From Phyllostachys edulis (taxonomy: Eukaryota; Streptophyta; Magnoliopsida; Poales; Poaceae): a stretch of 64,000 bases of DNA. The stretch is from positions 110,611,684 through 110,675,683 of the forward strand of contig CM070546.1 in NCBI GenBank assembly GCA_036346405.1, in the 5' to 3' direction. Below, piece by piece: positions 12,061 to 23,702 of the stretch. The notes below the pieces were generated by a model. That model was not told where the DNA came from. It saw only the letters and a program-made list of their open reading frames with translations, and made no database searches. A program made the position numbers and the translations under genes. Every line of letters begins with the position of its first letter. Within the stretch, counting starts at the first letter, position 1.

Positions 12061-13446
12061 ATAAGCAGCACCACAGTAGGGCAGGGAAGCATCATAAATA
12101 ACACAAAATGATACAAGGGTTTATAAATACACACATATAACTCAAAATGATACGGTAGACTCTATTTGGAACACATGAATTTTACAAGTTGTTCAATTCC
12201 CATGTAAAACAGGACAAATTCCCAGGGTCTTAGGGTCCACAATCCAATATATTCCGCTACCTAATGGCGGAGCCAGAAATTTCAATCTGTGGGGTCAATT
12301 ACAATGAGTAAATTTCACGAAACCATACTACGGCTGTCAAAACTATCACAACACTGCACTTTTAACCACGTGAATCCCAGAACCGCACTTACTTTAGCCA
12401 ATCGTTTCATAAAACACCACACATATACTACTCCATATAACAAGAGTCTCTCCCTACATTTCCTTTTTTAAAAAAAAAAGCCTCTGCGTAAAACATTTTA
12501 TATATCCAGGAAAGGATGTAGTAAATAATCGTATGGAACTTCAATTTTTCCGTCACTTCACTAACGGTTGCGTGCTGGCACAAGATAGAGCTGCTAAAAC
12601 GCACCTATTCCGGGATCTCCAAGAAACCACTGCCAGTCCGCATATGGCTACGGCGATAGTGATAGGACAGAAATGCGTGCAGATCTGGACGAGAGCAAAT
12701 GCCAAAACCACCGGTCTCAACACACCAGGGCTCGACGTTAGCATGTCGGCCTCATGGATACCGGGTCCACGTGGTGTTGGAAAAAAGTAGAGAGAGCAAC
12801 TAACTAAACGGTCAACACAGGGATCCAATGCAACTCTGAGGACATGCCACAATAAGTAGTTTCATCAATAGTGACAGCTTAACCCAGCAAGCAAAGCTTA
12901 TGTTCATGCCTTCATCCACAAGCTTGTGTGCAGTCAGCAGTGATAGAGACCATATCTGAAAGGACAATTCCATACTAGTGTGTGATCAACTGATCATGGC
13001 AAGGTGTGAAGTTAGTTCAAGACAATGGGGACCTAAAACTTCCATATTGCATAATTATATTTAAAGAGTACAAATGACGTCTATACCTTTCTTTCCTTGG
13101 GTTGTCTGGTAACCGTGGAAGTAAAAAATTTACAGTCGTTCTTCGCAAGAATCGGAAGATGATGATGTTTTTGTTCTAAAGGATTTTTGCAACAATGATA
13201 TACGAACGGGACAAATGAAAAGAATAAAATAAGCAGGTAATCAACAAATAGGGAAAGGGTGGGGAATGGAAGGACCATCGGATGGAAAAGATCGGGCAAA
13301 AGTTGCTCTTAGCTCTTGGACTCTTGGTCTTCTTTCATGCTTGCCCTCATCAAGATTAGCTTCACTGGCTTTGCTCTGGCTTAGCCCATAGTTGCTTGAG
13401 GGAAGCTGGAGGCGTGAACTAAACATCGAATCATTCGCTTCATGGT
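12061..13446. other. Intergenic and 3' flank of the TTL gene
   Basis: No credible gene. Near 12262 there is GGCGGAGCCAGAAATTTC, a motif common at ends of grass transposons. The ORFs at 12533-12790 (plus) and 12553-12852 (minus) overlap each other and lack recognisable domains. The part from about 13080 to 13446 is likely 3' untranslated or downstream sequence of the TTL gene. Confidence 0.45.
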
Positions 13447-16400
13447 CTAAATCCCATAATGCCTCACTGAATACTCCAGTAGCTGTTGGCTAGGGCAGAT
13501 CATCTCCTTCACTCTTATACCGTTTTTGTAGATTTTGAATGTTGGAACTGTCCTCACATTTTCTGTGCGGGCAACAACGGGGCTCTCATTTACATCCACC
13601 TAAGTAAAAGAACAGAACGATATGTCAAAAAAAGGCAAGAGTTGGGAAGAAGAGAAGGATGAACCATTTAACACAATTAGTTACCTTGAGGAAATTAACA
13701 GATGGGTATCTGGTACACAGTGCATTCACAAACGGGGAGATTTTGCAGCACTGCTGATTTGAAGGTGTCATGAAATGGACGACCGAAACACCTATAAATT
13801 TGAAACTGACCAATGAGAATACCTCAAACAAAGAAAAGCTAAGAACTGACATTTCTGCTAGAAGAAAGAGAGCAGGTGACCAGACAGTGCACAGGGACGG
13901 ATTAAAAGACAAAAGAGTGTGACCAAGTTATGTACTTCCAACTAGCATTAGTACAGCAAAAAAACGCCACGTGAAGATTTGCTTGCACGGCAGAAAACAT
14001 TAACAAGTACTGCTGTGCCGGGGTAGTGTTCACGTGTGTGAACAGTACCGCAGCTGCTGTAGCATTAGGAAGTGATTACCTTCCCCAATAATCCAATAGG
14101 AATATTTATTTCCCTAAATAGTTGATTAATTTACTTGTATAGGGATTAGTTAATTGGAAAGATTATCTATTAGTTAGGAAGGTCATAATTTAGATTGATT
14201 TTATCCATAATTGTTAGAAATGCCCTCTATGTAAGGAGGTCTATTGTAATTGTTGGATTAAGCCAAAAGAACAAAGAAACAATAGTTCATTCCCATCTAT
14301 GTCTACCTTCCTCCTCTAAAGTCCCTCCCCTTCAAGCCGTCACCGCCCGGCCGTCCTCCCGGTGGTGTTTACCCTATTATGAACCAAGGTTCATGACATT
14401 TAGTATCAGAGCAGTCGATCCCTTCCCACGACTAAAGTCTCTCCCCTCCCCCTTCAAGCCGTCACCACCCGGCCGTCCCCCCGACGGTGGTTACCCTGTT
14501 ATAAACCAAGGCTCATGACATTTGGTATCAGAGCAATCGATCTCTTCCCACGACTTCTGCTACCATAGTTATGGCGACATATTATACCATCAGACCTGTC
14601 GCCAAGTCGTTGGTCATGATAAAGGCTAACGCCAACAAGATGATCATGAGTAACAACGACAACGACAAGAAGATGACGGCCATATTCCTCGACATGCATG
14701 CTACTTTAGAGAAGATGATCGCGGATCAGAAGGAAAAGAAGGTGCAACAAGAGGCGGTGGCGTTTCCAGCAACCACAGTGACGCTATCGGAACTTACCGC
14801 GCCGCTACCGCATGCTGCCATGGCGTCGCAGAAGCCTGACGCGGCCCTGCTGAAGTACATCGTGACCACCGCGGCGCTGCAAGAGTTGTTGCCATGCCTG
14901 CCGCAGCAACCGGTGAGTTTACCGCAACCACGCGTGGAGGCAACGATCTCCAAGGACTCATGTAGCCATCACAACCTCTCGTCAACATAGGTCTCCTAGG
15001 GCATCAGTCATGGCCGCCACCACAGCTCGAGGACGAGCTATCGCGAAAAGAGGGCAATAGTTGTTATGTGCCGGGTTACTATTCACGCATGTGAACAACA
15101 CCATGGGTGCTATAGCATTAGCAAGGGATTACCTTCCTCCATAAGAATATCTATTTCCCTAAAGAGTTGATTAATTTAATTGTATAGGGATTAGTTAATT
15201 GGAAAGGTTATCTATTAATTAGGAAGGTCATCTATTAGTTAGGAAGGTCATAATTTAGATTGATTTTATCTATAATTGTTAGAAGAGCTCTTTATATAAG
15301 GAGGCCGATTGTAATCACTGGCATTAAGCAGGAAGAACAAAGAAACAATAGTTCATCCCCATCTATGTCTATCTTCCTCCTCTAAAGTCCTCCCCCTTCA
15401 AGCTGTCACCGCCCGGCCGCCCTCCCGGCGGTGTTTACCCTGTTATGAACGAAGATTCATGACAACTGCCAACTTGTGGTACAACCTCATGCCTATCAGC
15501 AAAAGTCAAGATTGCAGTACTAATGTACTATTCAAGTGTTACTCATTTACAACTGCAAGTCAACAGCATGAACTGCAGGCAGCAGGCGCAAGATACGAGC
15601 AGAAGCAGCAAAACATTCTGAGATGTAAGGTTAATCACAAGGTTTAAATGTGATTGCTCATTCTTGAGGAGCAGTGTTTGCCGTCTGTGGCAAGGTTAAT
15701 CTAGCAAAAATAGAGAACAAAACAAAGGAGAGTAGCTTGCATGGTTTGGTTGCACTGCACCTAAGTGCCATTCCTTTTGCAATAGAGGTTTGAACAAACT
15801 TACAAAGTGAGCAAACAAGACAAGAAACATCTCAGAGATCACTATACTGTATTGGTGCCAGCTATAAGGCCGTCATCTTTGCATGTGACAAATATTTGCC
15901 GCAACTCACTAACTGATTCAGGGATCAGCTAAATTAAGGTGTTGAGTATCAAATGCAAGGCTAAGCAATCATATGTGGTCATTTCAAACGTAGATATCGT
16001 GTTTAGACATTGAAGGTTACTACATGATATTCTTATTTGCTATGCTCTGATTTTGTCTGTCAGGTAGCATGTAGAACTTCAACTTAAGGAGTGGAAATGT
16101 GTCTCATTATTTGAGGAAACTCTACTTATGCACATAATAGTCTCTCATTATTTCCAGCCATTATATGTATTATAAGGTTTGTGAGAAATTAGCTAACAGT
16201 GCTGACCAAAAAAGACATGAAGCACCATTTTAAAATAAAGGGCATGAACCAATAAGACAAACCTGGCAAGGATATAGCCATCTGGAATTGTTCCATTCCT
16301 GTAATTGCTTCAACCTCTCCTCCAAACTTCATGTTAGATACCTCCTCACCCAGAGATGACTTGAGGGCAACCTGAGCATGGAAATAGGCCTCAGCCACCT

Positions 16401-19123
16401 CGGTGTCACCTGGAAGTTCCTTTCTGAGAACCTCATAATCTTTCACAGATTCAGCCCATCGCTCCATCTAACCACCAAATGAGCAATAATGCAACAATTT
16501 CTGAGTTCTCCAAACTCTAAATCAGGAGAAAGGAAATAAATAAATAATATGCTACCTTGCCATAGGAAGCTGCACGCCTGAGCAGAGCCTTGGTATAGTT
16601 GGGTTGAATCTTGAGGGCTTCATTGCAGTCCTCAATGGACTTCTCCCACTGCCCTAGCTTGAACCTGCAAGCTGCCCTATTGCAGTAGAGGACTGGATTC
16701 ACAGGGTGATTTTTGAGCCCTTCACCATAAGCTAAGCAAGCTTCTGAAAATTTTCCAGAATTGAAGAGCTCGTTCCCTAGATATCGTGATCTCGCCACAG
16801 CTTTCACATTGTTATGCATTGTTATCACTTCGATATTTCCTGGATCTATTATCCTGGCCTTATCCACTGAAGAGACAGCATGGTCAAACCTGCAAAATGT
16901 TTACTAGTGCCAAGTCATGGAATAGCAAAGCTACAGAAGGCAACCTATGCTATGGGTTTACCTGCCAAGTCAAAATACTTCAAATAAAGCTGTTTTATTC
17001 AGCTATGATCGCATGCTAGAATTGTTGTTTGACTACAATTTGCTACAGCAGGCAAAAACCAGAAAGATTCTTAAGACATGTATAAGAAGTTGATTGCTTA
17101 ACTTGTTAATGTGTCTATAACAAGTAGGTCACAGAATTACCTTCCCAGTGCCATGTCAACTTGGGCATGTGCAAAAAAGAGGTATGCATTAGCAAGGAAC
17201 CCACAGAATTTGGAATCCGAGGTGCATGAAGATGAATAATCCAACTTTGAAGCACTTGAGATGGCCAAATCAGCCTCATCGAGCTGATTGAGCCTGAGAA
17301 GAGCTTCTGCTCTGGAGGCGAAGAGCTGCGAATGGTGAATTACGTAAGTGTATGTTATTTAATCAATGCATGGCTAGTCAATATCAAATTACATGAAGGA
17401 TGGAATCGAACCAGAGCAGAGGAGTCAGCTCCAGCCGCAATAGCAGCATCACATTCCCTCAGCACACTCTTCCAGTCCCCAACCTTCCGTGCATCAAGAC
17501 ATCTTCCCAAGTGCTTCTCCACTGTTTGTAATTTGTGCAGTTCTAGGAGGTCCGGCTGTGGAGTTGCCAGGGAGAGGTGCTTCTGAGCATCCTCAATGTG
17601 CCCTAACCTGCAATTTAGTAAGATCAGATTAATAACTGACACAAATGAAGAGTTCAAGGATCACTTAATCTAATAAGTCAATTGATGAGAATGATACAAA
17701 GTACCAATGATGAATGCAGGTAAGGACTAGTGCTGAACGATTTACTGAAGAGCAGGTAAAAAATGTAAAAGAAACTATTAGCAAATACGAGCACATTGAC
17801 TGTCTCTATTGTTACCATTTATGCTCTGTACCGAATTCATCAATTTCTGCTTCTCAGAGAACTAGAAAAGCAGATACTTTCATACTAAGGAGGGAAATGC
17901 AGAGATACATAAAAGCAATGTTCCACATTCAGATCAACCGGGTTCCACATAGATGCCTAGCATTCCAAAGTAAGATAAAAAAAACGCTGTGCCTATTGTA
18001 GAAATCGTCTTCCATTAACAACCAATAATTAACCAACAACACTCATGCCCATGTTTGTTTTATAAGCTATACTAAAAATAGCAAATTTGGGTTCATATTC
18101 TTGCTACATTGTCAGGGCAAATCAGTTTTTTTAGATCGTTGGAGCAGATCATCTTATGTACTGTAAAAGAAGTTGTTTTCACCGACAGAATGCCAAGAAA
18201 CATAACACATTTTCGTAGTAAATCCACAGATCCAAGAACCGATCTTTATGCCACACGCCCAACCAATTCGTTCACCTTATATGAAGGGAGGCGAGGCGCT
18301 GGTGCGCGCGCCCGTACGACGGATCGACCCGCACAGCCTCCTCGCACTCCTTGACAGCCTCGCCGAGGCGGCGGAGCCCAATGAGCGCGGCGGCCCGGTT
18401 GCCCCGGCACGCGGCATTGTCCGGGCACAAGGCGAGCGCGCGGCCGTACAGCCTGAGCGCCTCCTCGAAGCACCCCTTCTTGTACTGCTCGTTCCCGGCC
18501 CTCTTGAGCTCCTCCGGGTCGGCGCTCGACATGGCCCGCCTGACCAGCGCGTCCTCCTCGGCAGCCGCGACGCCGCCGCTGCGCGAGCGCACGATGCTGC
18601 CGTGGCCGTAGTTGGCGGTGCCCGAGCCGAGCACGTCGTGGCGGGTGGCGCGGGGCGGGGGCGGAGGCGGCGGGGTGGTCGCGGCGGAGGACGAGGGCAG
18701 CGCCTTGGCGAGCCGGCCAGAGGGGAAGATGTTCCCCGCCGGGAGTGCGTTGGTGAGCGGTGAGGTGGCGGAGCTGGAGCAGGAGCTCGAGCCGGAGGTG
18801 AAGATGAGGGGCCCGGAGCCGGTCCGCCGGTGTCCCGGGCGTGCCCCACGAGGCAGCCCGTCGGAGGGGAGTGGGATCTCTCCGGAGTGGCTCCTCCGCG
18901 AGGCGAGCCCCGACATGGGCGCGACGGGGGCCCTCGAGACCGAGCCCGACGACCCGGACGAGGAGCTCGGGGTGGGCAGCTTGGAGGAGTGCGGGAGTGG
19001 GGAGACGGGGGACAGCCTCCCCGGCGGGAGCGTGTCGGGCTTGTCGGTGGAGGAGAGGAGCACGGCGGCGGCGAAGGCGTCGGATAGCGTGTCCGGCATT
19101 GGCGCCGGCGGGCGGTGCGACAT
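13447..19123 (-). CDS. TTL: TPR and thioredoxin-like domain protein (TTL family)
   Basis: Seven exons read leftward: 19123-18276, 17607-17412, 17325-17141, 16889-16556, 16467-16263, 13791-13685, 13599-13447. All introns are GT-AG and every phase joins, giving 675 residues. Residues 1-200 are Ser/Pro-rich and disordered, with the family-like start MSHRPPAPMPDTLSDAF. An upstream in-frame ATG at 19312 would add 63 low-complexity residues and is less likely. TPR units lie at about 203-283 (ELKRAGNEQYKKG) and 443-521 (RYLGNELFNSGKF), with helical repeats between. The C-terminus (about 575-675) is a thioredoxin fold with the VPTF cis-Pro segment, but the active site is NQQCCK, so the first Cys of CxxC is lost, as is common in TTLs. 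In Arabidopsis, TTL proteins are scaffolds in brassinosteroid and osmotic-stress responses; the same role here is inference. Intron 5 is enlarged by a retrotransposon. Confidence 0.92.
14399..14540 (+). repeat. Duplicated LTR tail and primer-binding site
   Basis: The last part of the LTR plus the primer site is repeated with a period of about 122 bases: TTTAGTATCAGAGCAG at 14399 and TTTGGTATCAGAGCAA at 14521, each preceded by a CATGACA LTR end. The second copy matches the tRNA primer better. Confidence 0.8.
14571..14990 (+). CDS. Short ORF of the intronic retrotransposon
   Basis: A 139-residue frame inside the non-autonomous element, opening shortly after the second primer-binding site. It has a charged N-terminal half with a helical segment (residues 30-60) and an Ala/Pro-rich C-terminal half. 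No zinc knuckle or other gag hallmark is visible. It may be the remains of a gag N-terminus; whether it is translated is unknown. It is on the opposite strand to the host gene. Confidence 0.35.
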   Translation: MATYYTIRPVAKSLVMIKANANKMIMSNNDNDKKMTAIFLDMHATLEKMIADQKEKKVQQEAVAFPATTVTLSELTAPLPHAAMASQKPDAALLKYIVTTAALQELLPCLPQQPVSLPQPRVEATISKDSCSHHNLSST

Positions 19124-19640
19124 TCCGCCGAGCACCTGGGGGGTGCACGCAGCCGCTGCTGGATCTTGGACCGCGCGCGCTAATGCAGCATGGAACGGCG
19201 CCGGGGAAGAAGATGAAGAAGAGCGGAGGTGGAGATGCCGATGCGGATGGCGCTGGGGTTGGAGATGGGGATGGGGATCTCGTGAGGGGGAGGGGTGGAA
19301 GCGAGAGGGCAAGCAAGGAATGATGAAGGCGAGCGAGCGAGCGAGGGGGTGGGAGTGGGAGTGCCGGGGAGGAGGGTAGATTTGGTGGGGAGCGACGAGG
19401 CTACGAGTCAGTGTGCCAGTGCTACTGGGGTGGGCAGTAACACGGTAACAGCGGCGCGCCGCGGTGGATTAAAAAAGAGGTAAACGCTAGGCGATTCGCC
19501 GCGGTGGAATAAAATTGCCCCGCCAGCGCGGACTCGTCGCTTTTCTCTTTCTCCACGAAAGAAAGAGGAGCTTTCGTTCGGTTTTTGGCAAACGGCAGCG
19601 CGTGCCGGCTCGTGGGCTTACGCCGGCTGCGCGTGTACTT
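19124..19640 (-). promoter_or_regulatory. GC-rich 5' region of the TTL gene
   Basis: The 5' untranslated and promoter region must lie here. The first 260 bases are CpG-rich and continue the composition of exon 1. Two copies of CGCCGCGGTGGA followed by an A/T run occur at about 19456 and 19498. No clear TATA box was found on the minus strand. Open frames on the opposite strand between 18248 and 19483 are composition shadows of exon 1. Confidence 0.4.
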
Positions 19641-21146
19641 TGACGATAGTAGGGCCGTAAGAAAAGCTCTGGTCCGACAAGTTATGTGAGGTCTGCTCGT
19701 TCTAGGCTAGATTCGAGTCTGTCTCGCAATGCTAAACGAGAGCCTGACACACACACACTCAGCTCGCGAGCTTTGACGAGTTGAACTCGAATCGGCTCAT
19801 CCATCGAGCCCATCCCACATTCCCACCAATGGCCCAAACATCGCCCCCTCCCCACCCCCACCCCATGTAACCCTAGCCGCATGCCCACACCTAGCACCTG
19901 CGGCGCACTGCCTCCCCTCCCCACCCTTGCATTGCACGGCCTCCCTCCCTTTCCCAATCCACAACCCTAACCAAGGCCACCCGTCGGCCGCTGTTGGTCG
20001 CCGCCTCCCCTCTCCTCCCGGCTCCCACCCCGTCGCATCTCCTTTCTTCGCCCGTCGCCCACCGTCCACCACCACCACGAGGGAGGCCGCGGAGTGCTCC
20101 ATCCTTCGGCCCCGCCCTGAGGCTAGATGACAACGCACCGAGCTGCTGACGCCTCTCCTCCTCGCTGCCAAGCGCCAATGACGATGATTCTACTCTGTAG
20201 CCAAGCACCGACGATGACGCTTCTCCTCCACCGCTGTCGAGCACCGACAGTCACCGATGCCCTTCTCTTCTCGCAACAACTCCCAGATCTGAGAATGAAC
20301 TATTCCTCTGCCGCAAGAAACTCTCTATCATAGATCCATATGCATAATGATGTTCAATTAGAACTCAATAGCATTTATTTTGTGATCCTAGCACTATTGA
20401 GACATTTTCTATCATATTTCCTCCTATTAAGACATCAAACATACTTTGCTTCCTATCAAATTGTGATTTTGTGAACTTGTGATAATTTTCCCATTCTCAC
20501 TATTAAAAACTGATGCATGTGAATGGTGCATGTCACTTCTTAACGAGCTTACTTGAGCCGAGCTCGAGCTTTGGCCGAGCCGAGCTCAAACCCAGGTCTA
20601 AGCTCGGACCCGACCTAGTCTCGACTCGAGCTTGGCTCAAACTTGTATCTCACTTGAGCTTAGGTAGGCAGGCTCGCTCGAGCCCAGCTCGTGTAGAGGC
20701 CTAGACGTGAGTGACTGCTCCTTGGGTTCCATCGGATCGATCGACATCCACCGGCTAGCTCCGGCTCCGATCAAAGCCTTTGCAAGCGTTAAGAATTAGG
20801 AATATATCTCATTAAGAACCGAGTTTAGAGGTTACAAGTACACGTGTTGAGCTAACAGGGGTACAAACGGCACGCGTCAATCGTTGAAGGTCTTGCCGGG
20901 GAAAGCACTTCTATTCTATAGGATCGATGGAACGGTGGCGAGGAGAGTCTCCATGTAGGGATCGACCCCACAGTAGTTTTAGCCAAAGGCTTTGTAGGGT
21001 GAGAACGCTGACCTAGAGCCGCCGCAAGAACCTTATTAGAAGACCTCTTCACTACATGGCATAATGGAGCTAAGCTAATCAACCTCGCTGTGTGAGTGGT
21101 TTCTCTCCTACCTTGTCCAATTGCATGTGTGACTAGGCACTACTAA
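19641..21146. other. Unassigned sequence with GAGCTCGAGC-rich ends
   Basis: No credible gene. CTCGAG/GAGCTC-rich stretches lie at about 19700-19800 and 20535-20705, in opposite sense, around a C-rich middle. This resembles subterminal repeats of a non-autonomous DNA transposon, but matching termini and a target duplication were not found. Confidence 0.35.
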
Positions 21147-21463
21147 TCAGTGGCAGAGCTAGGAATTTTTCAAAGTCTAAGCAAACCGTAAGCTAAGTAC
21201 CGGTCGTTTTGTTTTGCCTGGGCAAGACGCAATTTTTCGGTCATGGTCGCCGTGCAACTTCACCAAGGCTACCATAGCGCGTCGCTAGTAAGCCTGGGCA
21301 GTAATTAGTGGCAGAGTTAGGAATTTTTCAAAGCCTGGGCAAGCCGCAAGCTAAGTACCGGTCGTTTTGTTTTGCCTGGGCAAGACGCAATTTTCGGTCG
21401 TGGTCACCGTGCAATTTCACCGGGATTACCATGGCGCGTCGCTAGTAAGACTGGACAAACTGC
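21147..21463 (+). repeat. 158-bp tandem duplication
   Basis: Two copies of a unit that begins AGTGGCAGAG and contains TACCGGTCGTTTTGTTTTGC. AGTGGCAGAG occurs at 21149 and 21307, giving a 158-bp period, and the copies are about 90% alike by eye. Confidence 0.85.
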
Positions 21464-21710
21464 CCAGGCTAGAGGGACGGTAGATCTGCCCATGCTACTA
21501 ATCCTTCTAGACCAAACGAGAACAACAACCAAACGAGCTTGCTTTACATGTTACCAACATGGTTTAGCTAGAAACTATATAAGAATAGGAAATGTGCATA
21601 TCCAAAAGCCATGATCATCGAAACCAGATAAGTCACTAGAACTAAATATCACAACTGCACTATCGTTAGTATTTCAGTAGTGTGTCGCTGTAGATGAGGC
21701 CATTGATGTC

Positions 21711-21899
21711 CAGGGGCGGAGTCAGGGGTGGTGCCCGGTATGCACTGGCACACCCAAAAATTTCAAAAACATGTATAGAGTATATAGGTATTGGGGTCAA
21801 ATTGTTTGTTTCATTGAAACTAGATAAGGATTATTGTATAATACTTTAGATCAATGTAAAGCGTGCATCTCTATCGAAATTTTTCTAGCTCCGCGACTG
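21711..21899 (+). mobile_element. hAT-type MITE
   Basis: The left end CAGGGGCGGAG and the inverted right end (CAGTCGCGGAG on the other strand) form imperfect terminal inverted repeats. The flanks are TTGATGTC (21703-21710) and TTGTTGTC (21900-21907), an 8-bp duplication with one mismatch. At 189 bp with no coding capacity it fits a non-autonomous hAT element. Confidence 0.7.
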
Positions 21900-21907
21900 T
21901 TGTTGTC

Positions 21908-23499
21908 GTTTCAAAATTTTGTTTTTCACTTTTAGAGAGAGCATCGAAGCAGCTCTCGCCGAACCTAAGGGCAGAGGATAGTGCAGACCATCCTAGGGCC
22001 TGGGCCATGGCCGCCACTGCATTTCAAGATTTCTTAAGAGTAAGTAGCAGAATTTAGGGCATATATTGCGTTGCCGTGCAGATTGTCAACCCATCTCCAT
22101 CTGTTTTAGCTCAAGCTCCGCTACTGGCCGAACTATTGTTGGTTCGAGGTTCTTTCACCTCAGTGGTGGTGATTACGAATGGATTTTACAAACAAGGTTG
22201 CTCCTGTATGTGATAATATTTTTGTTTTTACTGTATTAACAATGTTGCTTTCTTGATACAGGTGATCAATGGCTTGCATTTTAGTCATAATTTGAAGTTT
22301 ATGTAGGCACTCAACTCGCTATGCCATACTTGACGCTTTATCTATTCAAACTCCATGGGCCTTTTTATGTAGATTCTTACTTGTGCACACTTCTTGTACA
22401 CTGCGCACCCCCCCCCCCCACCCCAGAGACGATGTAGAAACAAAATTGCAATACATCTCAGTACTGTGACAAACGGAGTTGCATGCCCTTTTTAGAGGAA
22501 TATTACTTGAGACCGATACCGAATACTAGTACGGCGATACACAACTTTCCAAAAACACGGATGCTGCGATACGATGAGTATATATGTATTTAAAAAGAGG
22601 AAAATGTTAAGAGGCTACAAAAGATTAAGACAATGAGATTACCTTGGTGAAAAATTAAAAACTATACATTCCTTGTAATGAGAGAGAGAGAGGGCAACAG
22701 TTGTTTCACTCAGTTTAGGGTTGGGAGGAATGAGCTTTTGGGGGGCTTTCAAATGAGGTGTTTTGGGCCTAGGAGGATCGGGGAGTATCAGGATTATTTT
22801 TTATTAATTTTAAAAGCTAAAATTCACCGATAGATCACAGTATCGGGTACGTACGAAATACTGGTATGGCAATTTTGCGAAGTATCGGTGATTCATGGAC
22901 AACAGCTTCTTTCATGCAAATGCAAATTAAAGATTGAGTTGCCAGATCAACATTTCATTTCTAGTGCAAAAACACAGGAGGAAACAACGCTTGCTCGATG
23001 ATGGTTTTGAGTTGCGCAATTGTCACCTCAGCTTGCAACTAATTTAGCATCTAGCTAATAATGCCTAGGATTCACATGTGGATCACCCTTTATCTATCAA
23101 GCATTGCTAATGTGCTAGCTAAGCATATATAATGAAAGAATGCAATTGTCCGAACAACAAAACGACGGCGAGTTAGACCATTAGCTCTTAGCAACAACTT
23201 GATTTCTAAGCACCCTAACTGGTGTAGCTAATTAACAGGAGAGATGTTAACCATGTGATTCCCTTAATTTAACATTTCCTTGTAGGTCCCTTGCGCAAGA
23301 ATTCAATCTTTATCAGTTCATACATGTCAGCACGGTAGATCGATCGATCTATCCTGAAAAGACTCGATGATTCCCAAAGAATTCAGCTCTTTTAATCTAT
23401 GCAGTTATCCAGCTCGTGCTATTCATGACCTGCCAAGTTCTGTCTCTCAAGTAAAAAAAAATGCTTTTGGCACAATTCGCCCTTCAGAAAACCAAAATT
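21908..23499. other. Intergenic, no gene seen
   Basis: No credible ORF. A C13 homopolymer lies near 22410. Stretches at 22500-22570 and 22820-22900 share GATACCGA/TATCGG motifs in opposite sense and may be ends of a degraded DNA transposon. Confidence 0.4.
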
Positions 23500-23504
23500 G
23501 TTTG

Positions 23505-23702
23505 TGTTGGACTAAAATAGGGATGGGGTTTTTGAATAGGAGCCCACTCCTTTTCGCCTCCGTATTCAACTTCCTTTTAATTCTAATAGTTGTGAAAGCT
23601 ACGAAGATCCAAATCTCAAGATCACAGCTGAAGACTTGAGTTGAACCTGAGAGAACCAACCCTCAACGCCATCTGTCGGTTTGATCGCCGAGCCAAGGCC
23701 GA
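23505..23702 (-). mobile_element. Truncated 3' LTR end of element M
   Basis: Read on the minus strand it ends in CCTATTCA ... AGTCCAACA. It matches position by position the corresponding end of the 5' LTR at 41762-41960. It stops abruptly at about 23702 next to pre-integrase coding sequence. GAGAGAACCAA occurs both at 23652 and at the junction near 23701, consistent with a short-homology deletion. Confidence 0.75.

Larger units (their letters stand above)
14014..15464 (+). mobile_element. Non-autonomous LTR retrotransposon in TTL intron 5
   Basis: Two LTRs of about 385 and 398 bp (14014-14398 and 15067-15464) start TGTGCCGGG and end TTCATGACA. The element is flanked by the 5-bp duplication ACTGC at 14009-14013 and 15465-15469. 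A TGGTATCAGAGC-like primer site, complementary to initiator tRNA-Met, follows the 5' LTR at 14399, and a purine-rich tract (AAAAGAGGGCAATAG) precedes the 3' LTR. There is no protease, integrase or reverse transcriptase, so it depends on another copia-type element. It lies antisense to the TTL gene. Confidence 0.9.

Noticed and set aside
12533..12852. Overlapping plus and minus ORFs
   Set aside because: They overlap each other, have no homology I recognise, and lie in repeat-like sequence.
18246..19483. Several long ORFs on both strands besides the TTL frame
   Set aside because: They are shadows of GC-rich exon 1. Only the minus-strand frame with the TPR domain joins later exons in phase.
19641..20710. 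A complete hAT element with GAGCTCGAGC subterminal repeats
   Set aside because: Inverted subterminal enrichment is visible, but neither matching termini nor an 8-bp duplication could be found.
20852..21082. Minus-strand ORF of 76 residues
   Set aside because: No recognisable domain, and surrounded by repeat-like sequence; the frame is short enough to be chance.
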